Counted from the first letter of the stretch, positions 1 to 8,666 are shown. The stretch is DNA of 64,000 nucleotides from Streptomyces sp. RPA4-2 (GCF_012273515.2 NZ_CP050975.2:4898001-4962000); one strand, 5' to 3'. Translations and numbers: made by a program. The notes: generated by a model not told the origin, from the letters alone.

Positions 1-18
1 TACGACGCGGGCGGGACG

Positions 19-474
19 TCAGCCCACGCGATGACCCGCTCCGTCCTCGTGGGTGTAGTAGCGGTAGAAGTTCACCGCGAACACGCCGAACGCGACCGCC
101 AGCGACATCATCGTGGACCGCCACACGCTGTGATCGGCCTGGCTGTAGATGAAGCCGAACGCGAGGCCCGCGAACACGGCCCACAGCACCGCGTGCAGTT
201 CGCGCCTCAGCAGGGGCGCGACCATGAGGACGCCGGTGCAGACCGCGGCGAACACGATCGCGCTCACGAACCCGAACAGGACGTTCCAGCCCGTGATCGG
301 TCCGCCGCTGCGGTTGATGGCCGCGGCCCAGAATCCGTAGACGAGCCCGCCGAGCACGGGTACCGCCCGCTGCGCGGCGGCGTGGGTGCGCGCGTCGAAG
401 ACGTCCGAGGGTCGTGGCGTCCGTGATGTGTGCCGTGTCCCTGACGCCGATGAGGCATGTGCCGTGTGAGCCAT
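19..474 (-). CDS. Small four-helix membrane protein, unknown function
   Basis: 151-residue hypothetical membrane protein. After a polar N-terminus of about 35 residues there are four hydrophobic stretches, near residues 37-54, 64-85, 95-111 and 119-137, and a short charged tail. I chose the ATG at 474 because a GGAG lies about 9 bases upstream; an in-frame start at 516 would add 14 residues. It is divergent from the oxidoreductase at 579 and shares that intergenic region. I recognise no catalytic motif. That it is a real gene is well supported; its role is unknown. Confidence 0.75.
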   Translation of the reverse strand: MAHTAHASSASGTRHTSRTPRPSDVFDARTHAAAQRAVPVLGGLVYGFWAAAINRSGGPITGWNVLFGFVSAIVFAAVCTGVLMVAPLLRRELHAVLWAVFAGLAFGFIYSQADHSVWRSTMMSLAVAFGVFAVNFYRYYTHEDGAGHRVG

Positions 475-578
475 GGGAGCACTCCTCTCTCCTCGCCCCT
501 GCCTTCCAGAGCACACCTCGCCCGGACGCCTGGCAAGTCGGGATGCGGGTGCCCTGGCCCCGTGTTTCGCTGACTTCC

Positions 579-1214
579 ATGAAGCTCGTACTCTTCGGCG
601 CCACCGGCATGGTCGGCAGCCGTATCGCCACGGAGGCGTTGGAGCGCGGCCACCGTGTCCTGGCGGTCAGCAGGTCCGGGCGGTCCCCGGTCCCCGGGGT
701 CACCGCCACCGCCGCGGACGCCGCCGACGCGGCGAAGGTGAGCGAACTGACGGCGGGCGCCGACGCGGTCGTCTCGGCGTGCGTACCGCCGAGGGACAGC
801 ACGGATCTCACGGGCCCCTTCCTCGCCCTCAACCACGCGCTGGTGGACGGTACGCGTGCGGCGGGCGTGGCACGGCTCGTGGTCGTCGGCGGCGCGGGCA
901 GTCTGGAGGTCGCGCCCGGCCAGGAGCTCTGCGACCAGCCGGGCTTCCCCGAGACCGTTCTGGCGGAGGCGCTCGCCCACCGCGACGCCCTCACCTACTA
1001 CCGCACCGTCGACGACCTCGACTGGACCTACGTCTCGCCCGCCGCGGAGATCGCCCCCGGCCGCCGCACCGGCCGGTTCCGGACCGGCGGCGACCGGATG
1101 CTCACCGACGACCAGGGCAACAGCCGGATCAGCGCCGAGGACTACGCGGTCGCCTTCGTCGACGAGCTGGAGACGCCCACCCACCCGCGCGCCCGGATGT
1201 CGGTGGCGTACTGA
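579..1214 (+). CDS. NAD(P)-dependent oxidoreductase, atypical SDR/NmrA-like
   Basis: 211 residues. The N-terminus carries the Rossmann motif GATGMVGS at residues 7-14, followed by the alternating strands and helices of an atypical short-chain dehydrogenase. A short protein with this nucleotide-binding motif and no classical YxxxK in a clear position fits the NAD(P)H-binding/NmrA-like group, which includes flavin reductases and redox-sensing regulators. The substrate cannot be told from sequence. The ATG at 579 is the first residue of the Rossmann strand, so the upstream in-frame extension is unlikely to be translated. It stands alone, divergent from the small membrane protein. Confidence 0.85.
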   Translation: MKLVLFGATGMVGSRIATEALERGHRVLAVSRSGRSPVPGVTATAADAADAAKVSELTAGADAVVSACVPPRDSTDLTGPFLALNHALVDGTRAAGVARLVVVGGAGSLEVAPGQELCDQPGFPETVLAEALAHRDALTYYRTVDDLDWTYVSPAAEIAPGRRTGRFRTGGDRMLTDDQGNSRISAEDYAVAFVDELETPTHPRARMSVAY

Positions 1215-1253
1215 CATCGGCCGCGCGCCGACAAGGACAGGCGGTACGGCGAG

Positions 1254-2453
1254 GTGGGCGACTGGCTATCCCCGCTCGGCCCGCTGGCGCCCCCGGCCGG
1301 ACGGGCCGATCCGGTCCAGCGGCAGAAGCTCCTGAGGCTGCGCGGACGCAGCGTCGCGTGGGTGCCGCCCGCGCTGCTGCTCGGCGGGATCGCGGCGGCC
1401 GACTGGAACACCTCGGGCGCGTTCCGGATGATCTCCTGGATCGTGCTCGTCCCGGGCATCGCGGCGGCGATCTGCGGAGTGTGGGGCACGGCCGCCTTCG
1501 CATGCCTCTCGCTCCTCACCTACTTCGCGGTGGACAAGTCCTGGTCGTACCAGTACCGGACGGGGCTGCCCGACTTCATCCTCGTCGCCCTGGGCGGCCT
1601 CCTCGCGATCCTGGCCTGCGCGGTCCGGGTCCGCGGCGAACGGCGCATGCTGCACATGCTGGACGTCGCCGAGACGACCCGGCGCACCGTGCTGCGCCCG
1701 ATGCCGGCCGGCTGGGGCGGCCTCGACCACGCGGCCGTGTACCTCGCCGCGGACAGCGAGGCCCGGGTCGGCGGCGACTTCTACGACATCCAGCCGGGCC
1801 CCCGCGGCACCCGGCTGCTGCTCGGCGACGTCCAGGGCAAGGGGCTCGGGGCGGTGGAGGCGGCGGCCGCGCTGCTCGGCACGTTCCGGGAGGCGGCCTA
1901 CCACGAGCCCGCGCTCGACACGGTCGCCGACCGGCTGGAGGTGCGCATGCTCCGGCACGTGCGCTACCGGGCGGCGCTCGACCGTGACGACTGGGAACGT
2001 TTCGCCACCGGCATCCTCGTCGGCTTCCCCCAGGACGACCGGGACACCGTGGAGTTCGTCAACTTCGGCCACGAACCCCCTCTGGTGGTCGCCCCCGACG
2101 GCGTGCGCGACCTGCCGCCGGGCCACGGCCTGCCGCTCGGCCTCGCCGCCCTGACCGCCGACCGGCCCCTCGTCCTGACGGTCGTGCTGGCACCCGGTGA
2201 AACCCTGCTCCTGGTGACGGACGGGGTGACCGAGGCCCGTGACGCCGACGGAGTGTTCTTCCCGCTCCGCGAACGGGTGGCCGGCGCCCTCGCCGCGGAC
2301 CCGGCGACCGCCGATCCGCAACGCCTCGTCGAACTCGTCCGCGACGGCACGCTGCGGCACTGCGGGGGACGCCTCTCCGACGACACGACGATCTTCGCGG
2401 TGCGGCGGCGGACGGGCGGCGGCGCCACGGGGAGCGGTACAAGCCAGCCATAG
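1254..2453 (+). CDS. Membrane PP2C-type (SpoIIE/RsbU family) protein phosphatase
   Basis: 399 residues from a GTG start. Hydrophobic segments lie at about residues 34-49, 60-93 and 105-124, then a short coiled linker and a PPM/SpoIIE phosphatase domain from about residue 155. Metal-binding motifs are visible: GGDFYDI near 173-179, LLGDVQGKG near 190-198, and a late DGVTEARD. Proteins of this family dephosphorylate anti-sigma antagonists such as the STAS protein found at 41.7-42.1 kb in this window, but no direct link is shown here. The membrane part suggests sensing of an envelope or lipid-phase signal. Confidence 0.88.
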   Translation: MGDWLSPLGPLAPPAGRADPVQRQKLLRLRGRSVAWVPPALLLGGIAAADWNTSGAFRMISWIVLVPGIAAAICGVWGTAAFACLSLLTYFAVDKSWSYQYRTGLPDFILVALGGLLAILACAVRVRGERRMLHMLDVAETTRRTVLRPMPAGWGGLDHAAVYLAADSEARVGGDFYDIQPGPRGTRLLLGDVQGKGLGAVEAAAALLGTFREAAYHEPALDTVADRLEVRMLRHVRYRAALDRDDWERFATGILVGFPQDDRDTVEFVNFGHEPPLVVAPDGVRDLPPGHGLPLGLAALTADRPLVLTVVLAPGETLLLVTDGVTEARDADGVFFPLRERVAGALAADPATADPQRLVELVRDGTLRHCGGRLSDDTTIFAVRRRTGGGATGSGTSQP

Positions 2454-2536
2454 GGGGCGTTTGCACGTCTGTCGTCCCCCCTTTGCAGGCGCAGCGGTTA
2501 CGGTGCTGGCGTACGTGATCGATGGGGGAGGCAACC

Positions 2537-3604
2537 ATGCCCGGAACCGTGCTGCTCCTCGCGGCCTCGCCGATGGGCAAGGGGTGTCTGGTGGACGCGG
2601 CGTCCGTGCTCCCCGTCCTCGCGGCCGTCTCCCCCGCGGTGCTGTCCGGCACGGACACGGCGAACGTGGTCGAACTGGCCGACCCGCTGGAGCCGCAGGC
2701 CGTCCTGACCCGGCTGCGTGCCGCGGCGACGGCACCCGGCCCGCTGACGGTGTTCGTGACCGGCCAGCTCCAACTGGACCGCCGCCAGCGCCTCCCCCAC
2801 CTGGCGCTCGCCCGCACCACCCCGGCGACCGTCCGCTACACGGCCTTCCCCTGGCACTGGATCGCCGAGGAACTCCGGCTGCGCCCGCCGGGCACCACCG
2901 CGCTCCTGGTCGACCTGCACGCCGACGCGGAGAGCTGGGAGTACCTCGCCACGAGCACCCTGCCCGTGGGGAGGGGCGTCGGCCTGTACGGGCGGGTGGC
3001 CCCGCCGCCGCCCCGGCGCACGGTGGCGTCCCCGGCGTACATGAAGGCCGTCGCCACCCTCCTGCGCAGCGGTCACCGGCCCGAACTGCCGCTGCTGCAC
3101 GAGCAGGCGCTGGCCCGTGCCGACGGGGAGGGCGGCCGGCCGGGGATCGTGCTGGCGGTGGACGCGCGGGTGCCCGCGGCGCCGGACCCGCACGCCGCGA
3201 TCACCGTTGCCGCGCGGGAGGGCCGGCACGAAGAGGCCGCGGCGCTGGCCGCGCGTTGGGAACAGGAGGCGGTCCGCACCTGGGGCACCGCGTCCGAGCA
3301 GGCCCTGCACTGGGCGGAGGTCCGTGCGGACCTGGCGATGCTCGCGGGTGACGCGGCCGGCAGTTGCCGGGTCTGGCTGGCGGTGGCGACCGCGCGCCTG
3401 GACACGGGACAGCCCGCCGACGCGCCGTCCGTGGAGTCGGCCGTGGACCGGGCCCATCATCAGTGGGGCCGTGTCGACGACCCGCTGCGCGCCCGTGAAC
3501 TGGGGCTCGCGCTGGCCGGGTTGCGGTTGCGGGTGCCGGGGCGCCGGCAGGGTGCGCTGGACCATGTGCAGGGCCGGCTCAGCCGGCTGGAGGCCCAGGT
3601 GTGA
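2537..3604 (+). CDS. Conserved hypothetical protein, possible two-domain
   Basis: 355 residues, ATG preceded by a strong GGGGGAGG. The N-terminal 160 residues look like an alpha/beta fold with alternating hydrophobic strands (VLLLAAS, LTVFVTGQL, ALLVDLHA). The C-terminal half from about 215 is helical and Ala-rich, resembling TPR-like repeats (segments around AREGRHEEAAALAARWEQ). No catalytic motif is recognised. It lies just before the EACC1/caspase genes in the same direction, but a hairpin at 3607-3634 and a 185-base gap separate them, so membership of that operon is uncertain. Confidence 0.7.
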   Translation: MPGTVLLLAASPMGKGCLVDAASVLPVLAAVSPAVLSGTDTANVVELADPLEPQAVLTRLRAAATAPGPLTVFVTGQLQLDRRQRLPHLALARTTPATVRYTAFPWHWIAEELRLRPPGTTALLVDLHADAESWEYLATSTLPVGRGVGLYGRVAPPPPRRTVASPAYMKAVATLLRSGHRPELPLLHEQALARADGEGGRPGIVLAVDARVPAAPDPHAAITVAAREGRHEEAAALAARWEQEAVRTWGTASEQALHWAEVRADLAMLAGDAAGSCRVWLAVATARLDTGQPADAPSVESAVDRAHHQWGRVDDPLRARELGLALAGLRLRVPGRRQGALDHVQGRLSRLEAQV

Positions 3605-3606
3605 CA

Positions 3607-3634
3607 GCCCGCCTCCCCTCGCGGGGAAGCGGGC
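3607..3634 (+). terminator. Intrinsic terminator-like hairpin
   Basis: Six-base stem GCCCGC/GCGGGC enclosing a second stem TCCCC/GGGGA, directly after the stop codon at 3604. No T-tract, as is usual in Streptomyces. It would separate the upstream hypothetical gene from the EACC1/caspase operon. Confidence 0.55.
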
Positions 3635-3655
3635 CGCCGGATCACGCCGGGTACG

Positions 3656-3778
3656 TCAGCCGGTGAGGAGGAAGTACTTCCAGGCGCCGTGCGTCGTCGG
3701 GTTCACGGTGTCGCCCGACGTGTTGTCGTAGGCGCTGCCCCGGTCGAGAGCCTCCCCGGACGCCTGCTCCGGTGCCAT
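3656..3778 (-). pseudogene. 40-codon antisense ORF, possible 3' remnant of a larger gene
   Basis: Minus-strand reading frame of 40 codons starting at an ATG (3778) and ending at TGA (3656-3658). The peptide is polar and then ends in HGAWKYFLLTG, which reads like the natural C-terminus of a globular or secreted protein, and codon third positions are mostly G or C. There is no ribosome-binding site before the ATG, so I read it as the leftover end of a gene whose front was lost next to the conflict operon. A genuine small peptide is possible. Confidence 0.35.
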
Positions 3779-3789
3779 GATGGTGAGTC

Positions 3790-4155
3790 ATGACTGCTGA
3801 GGGGGAGGGTGTGGCGGCCTGTGCCGTCCGTGTGCGTCTGGACGGGACGGCGAGCGAGAGCGACGTCGGCGCCCTGAAGAAGTGGCTGGAGCGCGAGAAG
3901 CCTCTGGAGGAGCTGGTCAGGCGGGGCGACCTCAGGATCGAGGAGCGCGCCGGGACCGACGCGCAGGGCACGCCCATGGGCGTCGGCATGGACATCGTGC
4001 TGGTCCTGATCGGCGCGGGCGCCGAGACTCTCTTCAAGGAACTGCTCGCCCAGGTGAAGAGTGCCGTGGGGGCCTGGCGGGACAACCGCGGCTCCGTCGA
4101 GAACGGCGATCCGCCCGATGCCCGCGTCGATTCCGTGGACCCCGACGAGAGGTAG
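3790..4155 (+). CDS. EACC1-like effector-associated constant component
   Basis: 121 residues. The layout matches the EACC1 family described by Aravind and colleagues in NTP-dependent conflict systems: a short beta-alpha N-terminal segment (residues 8-45), a polar middle, a Gly-rich hydrophobic stretch MDIVLVLIGAGAETLFKEL near 66-84, and a helical tail. EACC1 proteins are almost always encoded beside caspase-like or other protease effectors and are thought to be regulatory or adaptor subunits. Here the stop codon is four bases before the start of the caspase gene. Family assignment is from remembered pattern, not a search. Confidence 0.72.
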   Translation: MTAEGEGVAACAVRVRLDGTASESDVGALKKWLEREKPLEELVRRGDLRIEERAGTDAQGTPMGVGMDIVLVLIGAGAETLFKELLAQVKSAVGAWRDNRGSVENGDPPDARVDSVDPDER

Positions 4156-4159
4156 TCGG

Positions 4160-5212
4160 GTGGACCGCTTCGACCCGCGCGGACGAGTGAACCGGGCCCT
4201 GCTGGTCGGGGTGTCCGCGTACGAGTTCACGCGGCCGGAGCACCGCCACGGCGTCCCGAGCCCGCTGCCCGCCGTCGCGCACAACCTCTCGCTGCTCGCC
4301 GTCGCGCTGGAGCGGGGCGGAGTCGTCGGGCCGGACGGGATCACCGTGGCGGCCTCCCCGGTGCTGGGGGAGTTCCGCAAGGAGCTGCGCACGGCCGTCG
4401 ACGCCGCCGAGGGCCTGCTCCTGCTCTACTTCGCCGGACACGGCGCCGTGCCCAGCGCGGGCGACGAGCTGTGGTTGCAGATGCGTGACGCGGAGGTCGT
4501 CCGGGGCGGGACGGCCGGGTTCGAGGGGGCCGCCCCGTTCACCAACGTGCTGAGGATCCTCGCCAACAGCGACGCGGAGCGGATCGTCGTCGTCCTCGAC
4601 TGCTGCAACGCGGGCAACGCGGCCCGGGTGTGGGAGGCGGTGGAGAGACCCGACGTCAGACGGCGGGTCTCCGTGCTCATGGGCGTGCAGGCCAACCACC
4701 GCATCGACGCGGGGGACGGCGACACCCCCACGCCGTTCACGGCCCGGCTGGTGGACCTGCTGACGGACGGCGTCGAGGGACAGGGCGACGAGGTCCACTT
4801 CCTGGCCCTCTCGGAAGCGCTCAGGGTGTACATGTCCGCCCATCACCGCACCGAGCGGGGGGAGCCCTGGGAACCGCAGAGCCGTACGGAGAACCCGGCG
4901 GTGGACGTGCTGCTGGCGGTCCGGCCGGGGCCGCTGCCTCCGGCGGGGAGACCGGGGCGGGGGCGGCGGGCCGAACACCCGACGCCGCGGCCGCCGGATC
5001 CACCCCGGCTACAGGGTCCACGGGGTCTGCCGGGTCCACGGGGTCTGATGGGTTCGCCGGATCCACTAGGTCTGCTGTGCCCGCCGGGTCGGCTGGGTCT
5101 GTTGAGTCTGCTGTGCCCGCCGGGTCGGCTGGGTCTGTTGGGTCTGCTGTGCCCTCCGGGTCTGCCAGGTCCGCCGGGTCTACGGGGTCCACGGGGTCCG
5201 CCGGGTCAGTGA
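4160..5212 (+). CDS. Caspase-like (C14) protease with collagen-like C-terminal tail
   Basis: 350 residues from a GTG start. The caspase fold is clear: a first strand RALLVGVSAYE (12-22), the catalytic His in LLLYFAGHGA (His94) and the catalytic Cys in VVLDCCNAG (Cys149). The protease domain ends by about residue 255. Residues from about 285 to the end are a Gly-Pro-Leu tract of irregular G-x-x triplets with repeated LLCPPG blocks. In bacteria such caspase-like effectors cut host proteins to kill or arrest an infected or damaged cell. The stop overlaps the next start as GTGA, implying coupled translation with the membrane VWA protein. Confidence 0.88.
   Translation: MDRFDPRGRVNRALLVGVSAYEFTRPEHRHGVPSPLPAVAHNLSLLAVALERGGVVGPDGITVAASPVLGEFRKELRTAVDAAEGLLLLYFAGHGAVPSAGDELWLQMRDAEVVRGGTAGFEGAAPFTNVLRILANSDAERIVVVLDCCNAGNAARVWEAVERPDVRRRVSVLMGVQANHRIDAGDGDTPTPFTARLVDLLTDGVEGQGDEVHFLALSEALRVYMSAHHRTERGEPWEPQSRTENPAVDVLLAVRPGPLPPAGRPGRGRRAEHPTPRPPDPPRLQGPRGLPGPRGLMGSPDPLGLLCPPGRLGLLSLLCPPGRLGLLGLLCPPGLPGPPGLRGPRGPPGQ
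5040..5206 (+). repeat. Nine-base-periodic GC-rich repeat tract in caspase tail
   Basis: Degenerate 9-base units of the form GGKYCKSYG, with one 36-base block beginning TCTGCTGTGCCCGCC repeated almost exactly at about 5068 and 5104. In the caspase frame it encodes G-x-x triplets. In the frame of the following gene it encodes Gly-Ser-Ala triplets, and that frame is also open back to 4630. Replication slippage is expected to vary its length. Confidence 0.7.
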
Positions 5213-7203
5213 GGTCCGCCGGACCCCCCGGCTCCGTCGGGCCCCGTGAGCCGGTCGCGGGTCCGGGCCGCCGCGGGCCGCGTGTGCCGGTCCGGCTCCG
5301 GATCCGCGGCGTCCTCGCCGCGGCAGCGGGCGCCGTCCGGGCCGCACGGACCCACGCGCACCCGTCCCGCACCCGGTCCACCGGCCCGGCCGAGCCCCGG
5401 CAGCCCGGCCGGACCTCTCGCCCGCGCGTCCCGTGGCGCTCCCCACGCCGGTGGCCCCACCGCACCGTCGCTGCCGCCGCCGGCCTGGCCGTCGCCGTCC
5501 TCGGTCTCACGGGCTACCTGGTCCTCGGCCACGACGCGTCCGGCGGGTCGCCCTGCGCCCCGCCCCTGGAACTGCGCCTGCTCACCGATCCCGACCTGGA
5601 GTCCACCGTCCGCAAGGCGGCCGACACCTACCTCACCTCGGCGGCGAACACCATGGACGACGGCTGCCGGCGCAGCGGGATCACGGTGTACGGCGCCGGG
5701 TCGGCGGCCGTGGTGACGGGCCTGCGCGACCAGTCGGACCCCTGGCAGCGGCCGGTCGGCGACGAGGTCGACCCGCAGCGCGACATCGGACCCCAGCCCG
5801 ACATCTGGATCCCGGCCATGGCGGCGACCGCGGCTCGGGCGCGGCCCACGGGGCTCCAGCGCAGCTACGTTTCGCTGGAGCCGGACGCGGCCCCCTTCGC
5901 GTACTCCCCGGTGGTGCTGTCCGTGCCGCAGGAGATCGCCGAGGCTTCGGTCGCCGACCGTACCGGCGACTCGCTCACGGGCCTGCGGCAGAAGCTGACG
6001 CGGCGGGCGGGGAGCGCCGGGGTGCGGCGCCCGGACCCGGCGTACACGGACTCCGCGTTGCTGGCGACGGTCGGTCTGTACGGCACCGGGACGCCCGACG
6101 TGAGCCGGGCCGAGGAGAGCGTGGACCAGACCGGGCCGGTCTCTCCCACCGCCGGTGACCTGCTCTGCACGCTGCCCGACGACGCGGACACCGACCGGGG
6201 TACGGCGGCCCTCGTACCGGAGTTCCTGATGGTGAGCGGCGTCGGCTGCGACCGGACGACGCGCACGCTGCGGATGGCCGAGTACCCAGACGACGTGCCG
6301 GCCCTCGCCCCGCTCTTCGTGCGGGTCCGCTGGACGGGCGGTGACGCCGACGGTGCGGCGCGGGACGACGCGGTCCGGTCGTTCCACGACTGGCTCACGG
6401 ACCCGGGTGGCGGGAGCGGGGACGGGCACGGCAGCGGCGGGAGCGAGCCGGGCGGAGGTCTCGCGGTCTTCGGGAAGGACGGCTTCCGCTCCCCGTCCGG
6501 GGCGCATGCCCTGCTCTCGTCGCGGGTCCCGGACTCCGGGCTGATCGCCGATCCCGGCCCGTCCGCCGGGGCGGCGGGCGCCGACGCGATGGAGACGGCC
6601 CTGAAGCGGTACCGCAACGCCAACGGGCCGGGCCGGGTCCTCTTCCTGCTGGACAGCTCCGGCTCCATGGCCGATCTGTGGCAGGGGCCGGGCGGCGCTC
6701 CCGGCATCCTGAAGCAGTCGTTCGCCGGGCTCGGCGACCGGGACGAGTACGGGGTCTGGTCCGTCGCCTCGCCGGGCAGCCGCCCCTACGGCGAGATCCT
6801 GGCGTTCGGCCCGCACGAGCGGCAGGAGGCCGAGCGCGCCGTCGACCGCGGGGCCGTCGTCCAGGACGCGGAGGCCGATCCGTACGGCGCGCTCAGGGCC
6901 GCGCTGGACACCATGGCCCGCAAGGGCAGGGACGACAGCCGCCCCGAGCTGATCGTCTTCCTCACGGACGACGAGGACAACAACCGCCTGACCGCGCACG
7001 ATCACATCGACGAGCTGCTCGGGCCGCTCCACGACAAGGGCGTTCCGGTGGTCATGGCGGCCCTGGACAGCGGCGGCTGCGCCAAGGGCAGTCCCGACCA
7101 GCGGATGTCCGAGGCGAGCGGCGGCCGCTGTCTGGACACCGGCGGCGACCTCGTGGCGGACCTGCGCAACGAGGTCGCGCGCACGGGAACGGGGGACGAG
7201 TGA
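5209..7203 (+). CDS. Membrane-anchored substrate-binding plus VWA domain protein
   Basis: 664 residues if started at the GTG at 5209, which overlaps the caspase stop (GTGA). A basic, Pro-rich N-terminus of about 86 residues precedes one membrane helix (about 87-107). Next is a periplasmic-binding-like domain (about 110-430: RLLTDPDLES, PDIWIPAM, FAYSPVVLSVP). A von Willebrand factor A domain follows with an intact MIDAS DSSGS at 482-486 and a later TDDED. The type II orientation puts both domains outside the cell. The frame remains open upstream to 4630, so the true start, or a frameshift fusion with the caspase, is uncertain. Likely an extracellular sensor or ligand-binding partner of the caspase. 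Confidence 0.8.
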   Translation: MRSAGPPGSVGPREPVAGPGRRGPRVPVRLRIRGVLAAAAGAVRAARTHAHPSRTRSTGPAEPRQPGRTSRPRVPWRSPRRWPHRTVAAAAGLAVAVLGLTGYLVLGHDASGGSPCAPPLELRLLTDPDLESTVRKAADTYLTSAANTMDDGCRRSGITVYGAGSAAVVTGLRDQSDPWQRPVGDEVDPQRDIGPQPDIWIPAMAATAARARPTGLQRSYVSLEPDAAPFAYSPVVLSVPQEIAEASVADRTGDSLTGLRQKLTRRAGSAGVRRPDPAYTDSALLATVGLYGTGTPDVSRAEESVDQTGPVSPTAGDLLCTLPDDADTDRGTAALVPEFLMVSGVGCDRTTRTLRMAEYPDDVPALAPLFVRVRWTGGDADGAARDDAVRSFHDWLTDPGGGSGDGHGSGGSEPGGGLAVFGKDGFRSPSGAHALLSSRVPDSGLIADPGPSAGAAGADAMETALKRYRNANGPGRVLFLLDSSGSMADLWQGPGGAPGILKQSFAGLGDRDEYGVWSVASPGSRPYGEILAFGPHERQEAERAVDRGAVVQDAEADPYGALRAALDTMARKGRDDSRPELIVFLTDDEDNNRLTAHDHIDELLGPLHDKGVPVVMAALDSGGCAKGSPDQRMSEASGGRCLDTGGDLVADLRNEVARTGTGDE

Positions 7204-8666
7204 CGCGGGGACGGGCGTACGGGGGCCCGGCGGCCCGGCGGGCGTACGGGTACGGGGCGGTCCGGCGGGCGTACGGGTACGCGCTGGCCCTGGCGCTCCT
7301 GCTGACCGCCGCCTGCACCGGTGGCGGTCCCGCGCCGTCCGGTGTGCCCGTCTCCCCCGGCGGCCCCGGGGACATCATCGTGGCCAGCGGGCGGGACGTG
7401 ACCGGCAAGGGCGGCGTCCGGCAGCAGTTGATAGACGCGTGGAACGCCCGGCAGGACAAGGAGCACACCGGTGTCCACGCCCGTCTGGTCGAACTCCCCG
7501 GCTCCGCCGACGAACAGCGCAGCCAGCTCCTCGGCGCGCTCCAGTCGCGCGGCGCGGAGTACGACGTCGTCAACCTCGACGTGACCTGGGTGCCGGAGTT
7601 CGCGGCCGCGCACCTGATACGCCCGCTGCCGGACGGGCTGATCGACGGCGACGTCATCAAGTCGGTGGCGAGTACGGCCCGTTGGGCGGAAAAGGTCTAC
7701 GCGGTGCCGTTCAACAGCGATGTCGGGCTCCTCTACTACCGGCGCGACTACCTGGAGCGGGCGCACATCCGGGACACCGACCTGAGCCAGGGGGTCAGCT
7801 GGCAGCGGCTGCGGGATCTGACCGACACCATCGAGGCACCGGGCGCGCCTCGGCCGCGTGACTACGAGAAGGGCTGGACCACACAGCTCGGCCCCTACGA
7901 GGGCCGTACGGTCAACGGCGTCGAGGCGTTCCTGTCCGCCGGCGGCGGTGCCGCCCTCACCGACGACCGGGGCCGCTACACCGCGACCGTGCCGGAGCTG
8001 ACCGAGGGGGTGGCGCAATTGCGCGCCCGTGCCCAGGCCGCGTACACGCTCGGCGACGCGTTCCGCTCCGGCGAGACCGAGTCGCTCACCGACTTCGCCG
8101 ACGGCCGTACGGCGTTCCTGCGCCACTGGCCGTACGCGTACCGCACCCTGCACCAGTCGCTCGACGAGGCGCAGGTCGGCGTGGCCCCGCTGCCGGGCCG
8201 GGCGGTGCTGGGCGGACAGAACCTCGCGGTGACCACGCAGTCTCCGGGGCGTGCCGCGAAGGCGGAGGAACTGATCGGCTTCCTCACCGGCAAGGAGAGC
8301 GAACGCTGTCTGCTCGACGCGGGGTTCGCGGCCACCCGGGAGTCCGCCTACCAGGACGACGGGGTGACCTGCGGTGCGGCCAGGACCGCCGGTGCCTCCC
8401 CCTCGGCGTCCCCGCCGGCGTCGCCGTCCGCGGAGAGCGCCGACCGTATGCCGCGCGACGACCACGGCCGTCCCCGGTACGCCCGCACCATCCTGCTGCC
8501 CGCGCTCCGGCGCGCCGTGCAGCGTCCCCGTACCCCGTTCTACGGGGCCTTCACCCAGACCTTCGCCACCGAACTGGGCAGGCTCTTCGGCGAGGACCCG
8601 CCGAGTGACGCGGAGCTGGCGGCCGGACTGGACCGGGCGCTCAGGCGGATCCTTCCGGAGCGTTGA
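7200..8666 (+). CDS. Extracellular substrate-binding lipoprotein (ABC sugar-type SBP)
   Basis: 488 residues, GTG start overlapping the upstream stop (GTGA). A basic N-terminus with a duplicated RRAYGYG block leads to a lipoprotein signal ending LLLTAAC (Cys39). The mature part is a type-I/II extracellular solute-binding fold (IIVASGRDVTGKGG, YDVVNLDVTWVPEF, VPFNSDVGLLYYR, LGGQNLAVTTQS). No permease or ATPase gene is adjacent, so it probably is not a nutrient importer. Coupling to the VWA and caspase genes suggests it is the outer component of that system. Its 3' end overlaps the convergent amidohydrolase gene by 26 bases. Confidence 0.85.
   Translation: MTRGRAYGGPAARRAYGYGAVRRAYGYALALALLLTAACTGGGPAPSGVPVSPGGPGDIIVASGRDVTGKGGVRQQLIDAWNARQDKEHTGVHARLVELPGSADEQRSQLLGALQSRGAEYDVVNLDVTWVPEFAAAHLIRPLPDGLIDGDVIKSVASTARWAEKVYAVPFNSDVGLLYYRRDYLERAHIRDTDLSQGVSWQRLRDLTDTIEAPGAPRPRDYEKGWTTQLGPYEGRTVNGVEAFLSAGGGAALTDDRGRYTATVPELTEGVAQLRARAQAAYTLGDAFRSGETESLTDFADGRTAFLRHWPYAYRTLHQSLDEAQVGVAPLPGRAVLGGQNLAVTTQSPGRAAKAEELIGFLTGKESERCLLDAGFAATRESAYQDDGVTCGAARTAGASPSASPPASPSAESADRMPRDDHGRPRYARTILLPALRRAVQRPRTPFYGAFTQTFATELGRLFGEDPPSDAELAAGLDRALRRILPER

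Noticed and set aside
264..2820. Long minus-strand frames opposite the oxidoreductase and phosphatase genes
   Set aside because: Arg/Pro/Gly-rich shadow frames typical of 72% GC DNA; no family similarity.
7200..8666. Sugar ABC importer operon
   Set aside because: Only a binding lipoprotein is present; no permease or ATPase gene lies next to it, and it is coupled to the caspase genes instead.
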